From positions 1 through 6,434 of the forward strand of contig JANXZI010000612.1 in NCBI GenBank assembly GCA_025355595.1: 6,434 nt of DNA, in the 5' to 3' direction. Position 1 is the first letter of the stretch. Each line of letters starts with the position of its first letter. Position numbers and translations under genes: made by a program. This DNA is from Spartobacteria bacterium (lineage in GTDB: Bacteria; Verrucomicrobiota; Verrucomicrobiia; Chthoniobacterales; Chthoniobacteraceae). Below the pieces are notes generated by a model, which was given only the letters and a program-made list of their open reading frames with translations, ran no database searches and was not told the origin of the DNA. Below, piece by piece: positions 1 through 5,447 of this stretch.

Positions 1-270
1 GCCGAGGCTTGGGGCCGTCGCCGATACCGCGCGGTGTTCGTGAACAAACTCGACGAGGCGCTCGGCGAAGCGAACGAAACTCAGTCGTGGCTCGCGCACA
101 CACTTCGCTGCGAATACATCACCGCCGCCGACTTCCGCGCCCTTGATGGCGAATACCAAAAGATCGGCGGCAAACTGAGTCGGATGATCGATCGTGCGGA
201 CGACTTTTGCAAATTCGCGCCAGCCACCGACTACCGAAACATCCCAGCAAAACCCGCAGCCAACGCGTAG
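1..270 (+). CDS. Four-helix-bundle (S23 / 23S rRNA intervening-sequence type) protein, 5'-truncated
   Basis: The reading frame is open from the first base of the window (Ala-Glu-Ala-Trp-Gly-Arg-Arg...) to a TAG at 268-270, so the true start lies to the left; the GTG at 34 is merely the first possible start codon inside the window. The 89 visible residues resemble the second half of the small S23 family: a helix with FVNKLDEALGEANETQSWL, a turn, then a helix with LDGEYQKIGGKLSRMID. The family forms small four-helix bundles. Members were first noticed inside 23S rRNA intervening sequences, but most stand alone and have no known activity. No rRNA is visible here. The gene sits where a moxR gene often precedes DUF58, so it may be an insertion into the operon (inference). 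The tail after DDFCK is not family-like. Confidence 0.75.
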   Translation, partial: AEAWGRRRYRAVFVNKLDEALGEANETQSWLAHTLRCEYITAADFRALDGEYQKIGGKLSRMIDRADDFCKFAPATDYRNIPAKPAANA

Positions 271-310
271 CGCCCGAACTAAAAAGAAACGCTCAGACGA
301 GAACCCTAGT

Positions 311-418
311 CACTGCTCGCCAGTCACCAATCACAACTCTCCCGAGACCAGCGATCGCATTCAAAACCAACGCACGGACAAGAGCACCATTCACTTTTCA
401 CCAGTCACCAGTCACAAC
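311..418. repeat. Pair of 27-bp direct repeats in the S23-DUF58 gap
   Basis: Two copies lie at 311-337 and 392-418 and match at 23 of 27 positions. Both contain ccagtcacca followed by a/gtcacaac. They fill much of the 151-bp gap between the S23-type gene and the DUF58 gene, and the second copy ends 3 bases before the proposed TTG start of DUF58. Related agtcac motifs recur around 308 and 321. No convincing -35/-10 promoter or terminator was seen in 271-421. My recollection that such agtcac-type repeats accompany S23-type genes in other genomes is not something this sequence can prove. Confidence 0.7.
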
Positions 419-421
419 GCC

Positions 422-1309
422 TTGGACTCCGCACGCGACATTCTAAAAAAGATCCGCCACATTGAGTTGAAGACTCGCGGGCTCGTGCAGACTGCTTTCT
501 CGGGTCAGTATCGCTCGGCCTTCAAAGGCCGTGGCATGAACTTCGAGGAGGTACGCGAGTATCAGCCGGGGGATGATGTGCGGGCGATTGACTGGAACGT
601 CACGGCGCGGATGGGCGATGCGTTTATCAAGAAATTCACCGAGGAGCGCGAGTTGACGGTGATGCTCGTGGTGGATGTGAGCGCGTCGGGCGAATTCGGC
701 AGCGTGCATCTCAGCAAGCGCGAGCTGGCGGCGGAGGTCGCGTGCGTGTTTGCGTTCAGCGCGATCAAGAACAACGACAAGGTCGGCTGCATCCTGTTTT
801 CCGATCACGTCGAGCTGTTCATCCCGCCGGCGAAGGGCCGCTCGCATTCGCTGCGCATCATCCGCGAGATCCTTTTCTTCGAGCCAAAGGGCCGCGGCAC
901 CGACCTCGCGGGCGCGCTGGAATTTCTCAACCGCGTCACAAGCCGCCGCGCCGTCGTGCTGATGCTCTCGGATTTCCAGGCGCCGGACTATGCAAAGCAA
1001 CTGCGCGTCACCGCGCGCCGCCACGATCTCGTCGCGATGCCCATCGCGGACCCGCGCGAACTGGAACTGCCCGATGTGGGAAAGATCGTCTTCGAGGATG
1101 CGGAGACCGGTGAGCGGCTGCTCGTGAATACTTCCGACCGGCGCACGCGCGTGCGGTATGCGACGGAGGTCGGCGGGTGGCACAGCGATCTGCCGTCGGG
1201 CTTCCGACGCTTCGGCATTGATACGATTGGCCTGCAGACGAACCAGGACTACGTGCCCGCGCTGCGCCGTTTCTTCAGCACGCGCGAGCACCGGCTTTCG
1301 ATGGCATGA
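422..1309 (+). CDS. DUF58 domain protein (VWA-like, MoxR-associated)
   Basis: A 295-residue protein, close to the usual length of DUF58 proteins that travel with MoxR ATPases and Bat VWA proteins. The DUF58 signature is clear at residues 36-60: GRGMNFEEVREYQPGDD followed by VRAIDWNVTAR. A VWA-like fold follows, with metal-site residues D85-x-S87-x-S89, T160 in RGTDL and D184 in LSDF. The family C-terminal motif QDYVPALRRFF is at about 275-285. There is no signal peptide or membrane segment, so it is probably cytoplasmic. The start is chosen as TTG at 422 because the next residues (DSARDILKKIRHIE) match where the family begins. The only upstream in-frame ATG (194) would add 76 residues read from the S23 gene and repeat DNA. 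No Shine-Dalgarno is evident before the TTG. The stop overlaps a following ATG as ATGA. Confidence 0.93.
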   Translation: MDSARDILKKIRHIELKTRGLVQTAFSGQYRSAFKGRGMNFEEVREYQPGDDVRAIDWNVTARMGDAFIKKFTEERELTVMLVVDVSASGEFGSVHLSKRELAAEVACVFAFSAIKNNDKVGCILFSDHVELFIPPAKGRSHSLRIIREILFFEPKGRGTDLAGALEFLNRVTSRRAVVLMLSDFQAPDYAKQLRVTARRHDLVAMPIADPRELELPDVGKIVFEDAETGERLLVNTSDRRTRVRYATEVGGWHSDLPSGFRRFGIDTIGLQTNQDYVPALRRFFSTREHRLSMA

Positions 1310-1605
1310 AAATGACGATGGCAGAATTCGACCTGGCGCGGAGTACGGCGCGGCTGCTCCCGGGTGGAGCACGCGACTCGCGTGCTGTCTGCGGCCACTG
1401 GCCGCAGACACCCGATGGCCGCGAGTCCCGTGTTTGCATCGCAATCCACCGAAAGCGCTCCGAAATCTGCGCACGCCGCCTGCATCGCGGCGCCGTCGGG
1501 TGTTTCCGGCGGGTCGCCGGAGACAGCACGCGAGTCGCGTGCTCCACCCGGAACATCCGCGTCGCCAGTGGCTCCGAGGAAACTGACGTGCCTCACGCCC
1601 GATGA
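1306..1605 (+). CDS. Doubtful 99-codon ORF bridging DUF58 and the DUF4381-like gene
   Basis: This frame starts with an ATG overlapping the DUF58 stop (ATGA at 1306-1309) and ends with a TGA overlapping the ATG of the next gene (ATGA at 1602-1605). Such four-base overlaps are typical of translationally coupled genes. Against a real protein: about two thirds of the frame is the inverted pair of palindromic elements, and the product is rich in Arg, Cys and His with no recognisable domain. Only the first 18 or so residues (MKMTMAEFDLARSTARLL) lie outside the repeat. It may be a coupling leader, the remnant of a gene broken by repeat insertion, or chance in GC-rich DNA. I do not recognise it and assign no function. 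Confidence 0.25.
   Translation: MKMTMAEFDLARSTARLLPGGARDSRAVCGHWPQTPDGRESRVCIAIHRKRSEICARRLHRGAVGCFRRVAGDSTRVACSTRNIRVASGSEETDVPHAR
1361..1414 (+). repeat. 54-bp palindromic element, copy 1
   Basis: The ends cgggt (1361-1365) and acccg (1410-1414) pair and enclose two hairpins side by side, a three-way-junction layout. Hairpin A is agcacgcga-c-tcgcgtgct at 1368-1386. Hairpin B is at 1387-1409, with 11-bp arms around a single central base. Matched in opposite orientation to the copy at 1497-1550, it is identical at 48 of 54 positions. Confidence 0.85.
1497..1550 (-). repeat. 54-bp palindromic element, copy 2 (inverted)
   Basis: It is the same unit as 1361-1414 in reverse orientation: cgggt (1497-1501) pairs with acccg (1546-1550). 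Hairpin B comes first, at 1502-1524, with 10 pairs (one G-T wobble) and the loop ggt. Hairpin A follows at 1525-1543 (agcacgcga-g-tcgcgtgct). All six differences from copy 1 lie in hairpin B, and four of them form two compensating base-pair swaps. Confidence 0.85.
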
Positions 1606-2168
1606 TCCTCGCCGCGATCCAGTCCGCAACACCGGCAGCATCCGCGCCATCAGCTGCGCCCGCCCCCGCGCCGACGCCGGATCCTTTTGCGGACTTTCGC
1701 AAGATCGCTCCGCCGGTGGAGGTGCCGTGGCCTCCGTGGGTGTGGTGGCTGATCGGCATCGGTGCGATCATCGCGCTCGCGCTGCTCACGTGGCTCATCG
1801 TGTGGCTCGTGCGCCGGAAGCCGAAGACGCCGCCGCCGACCCCGCGGCAGATCGCGTTGCGGGCGCTGGAGGAATTGCGCGCGCACATCGGCGAACTCGA
1901 TCCGTATGCGTTCAGCGTGCGCGTTTCCGATGTGCTGCGCACGTACGTCGGCGCGCAATTTTCACTGCCGGTGACCTCGCAGACTTCGCCGGAATTTCTC
2001 GCGAGCATCGCGGATTCGCCGCGTTTCTCCTCAGTGGACCGGCAGCTCCTCGCGACGTTTCTCGAGCGCTGCGACATGCTGAAATTTGCGCGCATCTCCG
2101 CGCACGCGGAGGAAAATGGCGAGCTGCTCGGGGCGGCGGCGGCCTTTGCCCAAGGCACACGAACTTGA
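1602..2168 (+). CDS. DUF4381-like single-span membrane protein of Bat/MoxR operons
   Basis: A 188-residue protein. The first 45 residues are rich in Ala and Pro. One strong membrane segment lies at about 47-70 (WVWWLIGIGAIIALALLTW...), followed by RRKPK, which predicts a cytoplasmic C-terminal part. The C-terminal domain (about 82-183) is helical, with DPYAFSVRVSDVLRTYVG at 100-117 and LERCDMLKFAR at 154-164, resembling the domain of DUF4381-type proteins in DUF58/VWA operons. The biochemical role is unknown; a link between DUF58/MoxR and the membrane VWA proteins is inferred from position. ATG 1602 is the only usable start, because an in-frame stop lies at 1584-1586 and no start codon intervenes. 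No clear ribosome-binding site precedes it. Four bases separate it from batA. Confidence 0.7.
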   Translation: MILAAIQSATPAASAPSAAPAPAPTPDPFADFRKIAPPVEVPWPPWVWWLIGIGAIIALALLTWLIVWLVRRKPKTPPPTPRQIALRALEELRAHIGELDPYAFSVRVSDVLRTYVGAQFSLPVTSQTSPEFLASIADSPRFSSVDRQLLATFLERCDMLKFARISAHAEENGELLGAAAAFAQGTRT

Positions 2169-2172
2169 GCAC

Positions 2173-3186
2173 ATGAGCTTCGATATTTTCAAATTTGCGC
2201 AGCCGTGGTGGCTGCTCGCGCTGCTCGCCGTGCCACTCGTCGCGTGGATGCAGGGCGGGCGCGGGCCGTCGGCGGCGATCCGGTTTTCGCATGTCGCTCC
2301 GCTGCGCGGGTTCGCGCAGGTGCGTCGGGCCGGCGTGGGCGGGGTCGGTGCGCTGCTGCTCTGCGCGGCGCTCACCTTGCTCATCATCGCGCTGGCGCGT
2401 CCGCGGCTCGGGAAGACGCAGGACACGATCGAGTCGAGCGGCGTGGACATCATCCTCGAACTCGATGTCTCCGGATCGATGCAGGCGGAGGATTTCACGC
2501 TCGGCAAGGATCGCGCGAGCCGGCTCGAAGTCGTGAAGGACGTGACGAAGCGCTTTATCGCGGGCCGGCCAAATGATCGCATCGGCATCATCGCATTCGC
2601 CGGGCGTCCGTATCTTGTGAGCCCGCTCACACTCGATCATGACTGGCTGCTGAAGAACTTGGAACGCCTGCGCATCGGCCTCGTCGAGGATGGCACCTCG
2701 ATCGGCTCCGCGCTCGCGAGTGCGGCGAACCGGATGAAGGACAAGAAGGCGAAGAGCAAAATCATCGTGCTGCTGACGGACGGCGACGAGAACATCACGA
2801 CCATCCCGCCCGCGACGGCCGCTGAGGCTGCAAAGACGCTGGGGATCAAAATTTACACGATTGCCGCGGGCACCAACGGCCTTGCGCCGTTCCCGGTGGG
2901 TCGCGACTTTTTGGGCAACAAGGTCTATCGCAATATCCCGGTGACGGTGGACGAGGGGCAGCTCCGCAAGGTCGCGGAAATCGGCGGCGGAAAGTTCTTT
3001 GTCGCGATGGATACGAATTCGCTGAACCGCATTTTTTCCGAGATCGACACGCTGGAGAAGACCGAGGTGAAGCTGAAGCGGAAGACGGACTGGAAGGATC
3101 TTTTCCAGTGGTTCATCGGCGCGGGAACCGCGCTCGTCGCGCTGCACGCGCTGCTCTCCCAGACGCTTTGGAGGACGGTGCCGTGA
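2173..3186 (+). CDS. batA: BatA, membrane-anchored VWA protein
   Basis: A 337-residue protein with the standard BatA plan. A hydrophobic segment is at about 12-26 (WWLLALLAVPLVAWM), a second membrane segment at 57-75, a VWA domain at about 90-290 and a C-terminal membrane segment at about 312-329. The metal-ion-dependent adhesion site is complete: D98-x-S100-x-S102 in DVSGSM, T175 in DGTSIG and D203 in LTDGDEN. The loop between the first two membrane segments is Arg-rich, so by the positive-inside rule the VWA domain should be periplasmic. Bat proteins were linked to oxygen tolerance in Bacteroides fragilis; their exact activity is unsettled. The start MSFDIFKFAQPWW is chosen because BatA proteins begin this way just before the first hydrophobic segment. 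The same frame is open upstream to 2086, but that part overlaps the preceding gene. A weak GAG lies 3 bases before the ATG. Confidence 0.92.
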   Translation: MSFDIFKFAQPWWLLALLAVPLVAWMQGGRGPSAAIRFSHVAPLRGFAQVRRAGVGGVGALLLCAALTLLIIALARPRLGKTQDTIESSGVDIILELDVSGSMQAEDFTLGKDRASRLEVVKDVTKRFIAGRPNDRIGIIAFAGRPYLVSPLTLDHDWLLKNLERLRIGLVEDGTSIGSALASAANRMKDKKAKSKIIVLLTDGDENITTIPPATAAEAAKTLGIKIYTIAAGTNGLAPFPVGRDFLGNKVYRNIPVTVDEGQLRKVAEIGGGKFFVAMDTNSLNRIFSEIDTLEKTEVKLKRKTDWKDLFQWFIGAGTALVALHALLSQTLWRTVP

Positions 3187-3208
3187 GCATTTTGCCACTC
3201 GTGCATGG

Positions 3209-3223
3209 CGGGCCGGCGGCCCG
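3209..3223. repeat. Short GC palindrome after batA
   Basis: The 15 bases pair as cgggccg-g-cggcccg, 7-bp arms around one base, beginning 23 bases after the batA stop. The flanking atgg (3205-3208) and ccat (3227-3230) are also complementary, extending the stem with a small bulge. No T-run follows. It may be part of the same repeat cluster as 3228-3306. Confidence 0.6.
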
Positions 3224-3227
3224 TGCC

Positions 3228-3306
3228 CATACCAGCCCAAGGCAACGCCCTGGGTCTCCAGCTGTATTTCAACGGGTTTCCCAGGGCGTCGCCCTGGGCT
3301 GGTATG
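3228..3306. repeat. Inverted repeat of palindromic arms between batA and batB
   Basis: The arm ataccagccc...cctggg at 3229-3254 matches the reverse complement of 3280-3305 at 24 of 26 positions, with one further pair outside (3228/3306); the spacer is 25 bp. The right arm contains a perfect 19-base odd palindrome (3280-3298, cccagggcg-t-cgccctggg). In the left arm the same palindrome (3236-3254) has two A-C mispairs, so that copy looks decayed. The architecture, two inverted hairpin units, is the same as at 1360-1551 but the sequence is unrelated. It fills much of the 177-bp batA-batB gap. A 5-bp stem (gcacc-gtt-ggtgc, 3311-3323) follows. Confidence 0.8.
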
Positions 3307-3363
3307 TTCCGCACCGTTGGTGCTCCGAAGCGCGCGCACACCAGGCGCATGACACTCCCTAGG

Positions 3364-5439
3364 ATGAACGATCTTCACTTTGCACAACCGCAGTTTCTCT
3401 GGGCGCTCGCCGCGCTGCCGTTTCTCGCCGCCTTGATTTTTCATGCGGAGAAAATGCGGCGCAGCGCGCTGGACCGGCTCATCGCTGCGCGCTTGCAGCC
3501 GCGGCTCGCGGGCAGTGTGAGCACGGCGCGCAGGCGTGCCGGCTTCGGACTACTGCTGCTCGGGATGGCGCTGGCGCTCGTGGCGCTGGCGCGGCCGCAG
3601 TGGGGCTTCACTTGGGAGGAGAAGCGGCAGAGCGGGCGCGACATCATCATCGCGATTGACGTCTCGAACTCGATGCTCGCGACGGACCTCCAGCCGAACC
3701 GCCTCACGCGCGCGAAGCTCGCGGCGGAGGATCTGCTGAGCCAGATCGAGGGCGACCGCGTGGGGCTGCTGGCATTTGCGGGCTCGTCATTTTTGCAGGC
3801 GCCGCTCACGTCGGATTTCAGCGCGGTGCGCGAGACGCTGCAGGAGCTGGACACGGACATCATCCCGCGCGGCGGGACGAATCTCTCGGACGCCATCAAG
3901 GCGGCGGATGAGGCCTTCGGCAAAGGTGAGAGCGAGCATCGCGCGCTGATCATTTTTTCCGACGGCGAGGAGCTGGAGGCGGACGCCGTGACCGCGGCGC
4001 GCGCGTGCAGGGATCGTTTCCACACTTTCACCATCGGCCTCGGCTCGGCGGATGGCTCGCTCATTCCCGTGCCGACGAGGGGCGGCGGCACGGAATTCCT
4101 GCGCGATGACCAGGGGCAGTATGTAAAGTCGAAACTCGACGAGCCGCGCATGCGCGAAGTTGCGGAAGCGGGCGGGGGCTTCTACATTCATCTCCAAAAT
4201 GGCCCGGCGGAGATGAAACAAATCGTCACCGACGGCCTTGGCAAAATGAAAGAACACGAGACAGACGCACGCTTCACACGACAGCCGGTCGAGCGCTACC
4301 AGTGGCCGCTCGGCGCGGCGATGGCGGCCATCGTCACGGCGCTGCTGATCGGCGAGCGACGTCGCGCGGCTTTGAAAATCGCGGCGGCGGCGCTGGCGCT
4401 GTTTACCGCGCGGGCGGATGCGCGCCATGCGGGCATCGAGAAATACGAGGCGAAGGACTACAAGGGATCGCTCGGGGAATTCGACGGCGACCTGAAGAAG
4501 CGCGATGTCGCGGAGCTGCATTTCAACGCGGGCAGCGCGGCCTACGAACTCGGCGACTACGCGCGGGCGGCGGATTCATTCAGCCGCGCGCTCGGCACGG
4601 CGACGCCGGAACTGAAGACGCGCGCCGCCTACAATCTCGCGAACACGCTCGCGCGCCGTGGCGTGAAGCATGAGAAAAAGGAGGAAAAGCTCGGCGACCT
4701 GCGCGACTCCGTGCAGCAGTACGACGAAGTGCTGAAATCCGAATCAAAGCACGAGGACGCGAAGCACAACCGCGACATCGTGGCGAAACTGATCGCCGAC
4801 CTTGAGAAGGAGGAGCAGCAGGAGAAAAAGGATCAGGAGGATCAAAAGAAGGACGACAAGAAGGACGACAATAAAGACGAGCAGAAGAAGGATCAGCAGG
4901 ACAAGCAGGACTCATCGCAGGGTGGAAAGGACAAGGAAGATAAGAAGGACGAACAGCAGAAGAAGGACGGCTCGGGCAAGGACGAGAAGAGCGAGCAGGG
5001 CAAGAAGGACGAGAAGGAGCAGCAGTCCAAGGACGGCAAGGAAGGCGAGAAGAAGGATTCGCAGGATAAGAAGGACGGCCAGCAGTCTCAGCCGAAGGAC
5101 GGCAAGGAAGATCCCGGCGCGCAGAAAAAGGACGGCCAGCAGCAGAAACCCGATGACAAGGAGGGCGACAAGCCGCAGACGCAGCCGAAGGATGGCAAGG
5201 ACGAGAAGGAGAAGTCCGGCGAGGTGAAGGCGGCGAACCCCGGCCAGCAGGAGCCCGGCAAGGAGGACCCGGCAGCCGAGGCCGCGGAGGCTGCGCAAGC
5301 CGCACAGGAAGGCCGCATGACCGAGAAGGATGCGGCGCAAATCCTCGAAGCGCTCAAGCGCGTGGATCGCCGCGTGCGTCTGCTCGACCCGAAGGATGAG
5401 CCGCAGAAAAATCCGGCCCGGCCTTTCAAGAACTGGTAG
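3364..5439 (+). CDS. batB: BatB-BatC fusion: VWA membrane protein with TPR and charged tail
   Basis: A 691-residue protein. Residues 1-350 are BatB: membrane segments at about 11-26 and 61-77, a VWA domain at about 91-295 with D99-x-S101-x-S103, T172 and D200 (FSDGEE), and a third membrane segment at about 314-330. Residues 332-355 (ERRRAALK, a hydrophobic run, then ARADARHA) look like the signal peptide of a once separate BatC, now internal. TPR-like helices follow at about 354-475, notably AELHFNAGSAAYELGDYARA. Next comes a Lys/Asp/Glu/Gln tail (about 478-636) and a family-like C-terminus (KDAAQILEALK...RPFKNW). Arg-rich loops after the first and third membrane segments place the VWA and TPR parts in the periplasm (inference). 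The start MNDLHFAQPQFLW is chosen by family resemblance. ATG 3349 is possible, and ATG 3205 would read through repeat DNA. The adjacent agg is too close to be a normal ribosome-binding site. Confidence 0.92.
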   Translation: MNDLHFAQPQFLWALAALPFLAALIFHAEKMRRSALDRLIAARLQPRLAGSVSTARRRAGFGLLLLGMALALVALARPQWGFTWEEKRQSGRDIIIAIDVSNSMLATDLQPNRLTRAKLAAEDLLSQIEGDRVGLLAFAGSSFLQAPLTSDFSAVRETLQELDTDIIPRGGTNLSDAIKAADEAFGKGESEHRALIIFSDGEELEADAVTAARACRDRFHTFTIGLGSADGSLIPVPTRGGGTEFLRDDQGQYVKSKLDEPRMREVAEAGGGFYIHLQNGPAEMKQIVTDGLGKMKEHETDARFTRQPVERYQWPLGAAMAAIVTALLIGERRRAALKIAAAALALFTARADARHAGIEKYEAKDYKGSLGEFDGDLKKRDVAELHFNAGSAAYELGDYARAADSFSRALGTATPELKTRAAYNLANTLARRGVKHEKKEEKLGDLRDSVQQYDEVLKSESKHEDAKHNRDIVAKLIADLEKEEQQEKKDQEDQKKDDKKDDNKDEQKKDQQDKQDSSQGGKDKEDKKDEQQKKDGSGKDEKSEQGKKDEKEQQSKDGKEGEKKDSQDKKDGQQSQPKDGKEDPGAQKKDGQQQKPDDKEGDKPQTQPKDGKDEKEKSGEVKAANPGQQEPGKEDPAAEAAEAAQAAQEGRMTEKDAAQILEALKRVDRRVRLLDPKDEPQKNPARPFKNW
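4801..5230 (+). repeat. Purine-rich low-complexity stretch coding the charged tail of BatB/C
   Basis: The + strand is dominated by aag, gac, gag and cag codons, giving irregular Lys-Asp-Gly and Gln-Gln-Lys runs. Imperfect internal repeats are visible: aaggacggccagcag occurs at 5071-5085 and 5128-5142, and ccgaagga(c/t)ggcaagga recurs at 5092 and 5186. There is no constant period, so this looks like slippage-driven expansion rather than a fixed tandem array. The reading frame stays intact throughout. Confidence 0.7.
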
Positions 5440-5447
5440 CCTGCACG

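Larger units (their letters stand above)
1360..1551. repeat. Inverted pair of 54-bp palindromic elements (REPIN-like)
   Basis: The outer 31 bases (1360-1390) are the perfect reverse complement of 1521-1551. Each arm belongs to a 54-bp unit (1361-1414 and 1497-1550) that is itself made of nested palindromes; 82 bp separate the units. Two inverted copies of a hairpin-forming unit flanking a short spacer is the architecture described for REPIN/BIME elements, which are moved by REP-associated tyrosine transposases (RAYT). No transposase is present in the window, so mobilisation in trans is inference. The pair occupies most of the 292-bp gap inside an otherwise tightly packed operon. The hairpins lack a trailing T-run, so they are not classical terminators. 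Confidence 0.85.

Noticed and set aside
311..418. CRISPR array
   Set aside because: There are only two imperfect 27-bp copies, with no further repeats and no cas genes.
194..421. Upstream extension of DUF58 from ATG 194
   Set aside because: It would overlap the S23-type gene by 77 bases and add 76 residues read from repeat DNA, with no family resemblance.
1386..1410. Rho-independent terminator at the strong hairpin after DUF58
   Set aside because: The stem is strong but no T-run follows, and the same hairpin recurs inverted in the second element, so it is better explained as part of the repeat.
443..2158. 571-codon open frame on the minus strand
   Set aside because: It lies antisense to DUF58 and the DUF4381-like gene, both recognisable families, and crosses the repeat pair. 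Its product is Arg/Ala-rich with no domain, as expected for a shadow frame in GC-rich DNA.
1364..2176. 270-codon + strand frame starting inside the 54-bp element
   Set aside because: The first part is repeat-encoded and the remainder is an out-of-frame reading of the DUF4381-like gene.
1912..3444. 510-codon open frame on the minus strand
   Set aside because: It is antisense to batA and neighbouring genes, with low-complexity Arg/His/Ala composition and no recognisable domain.
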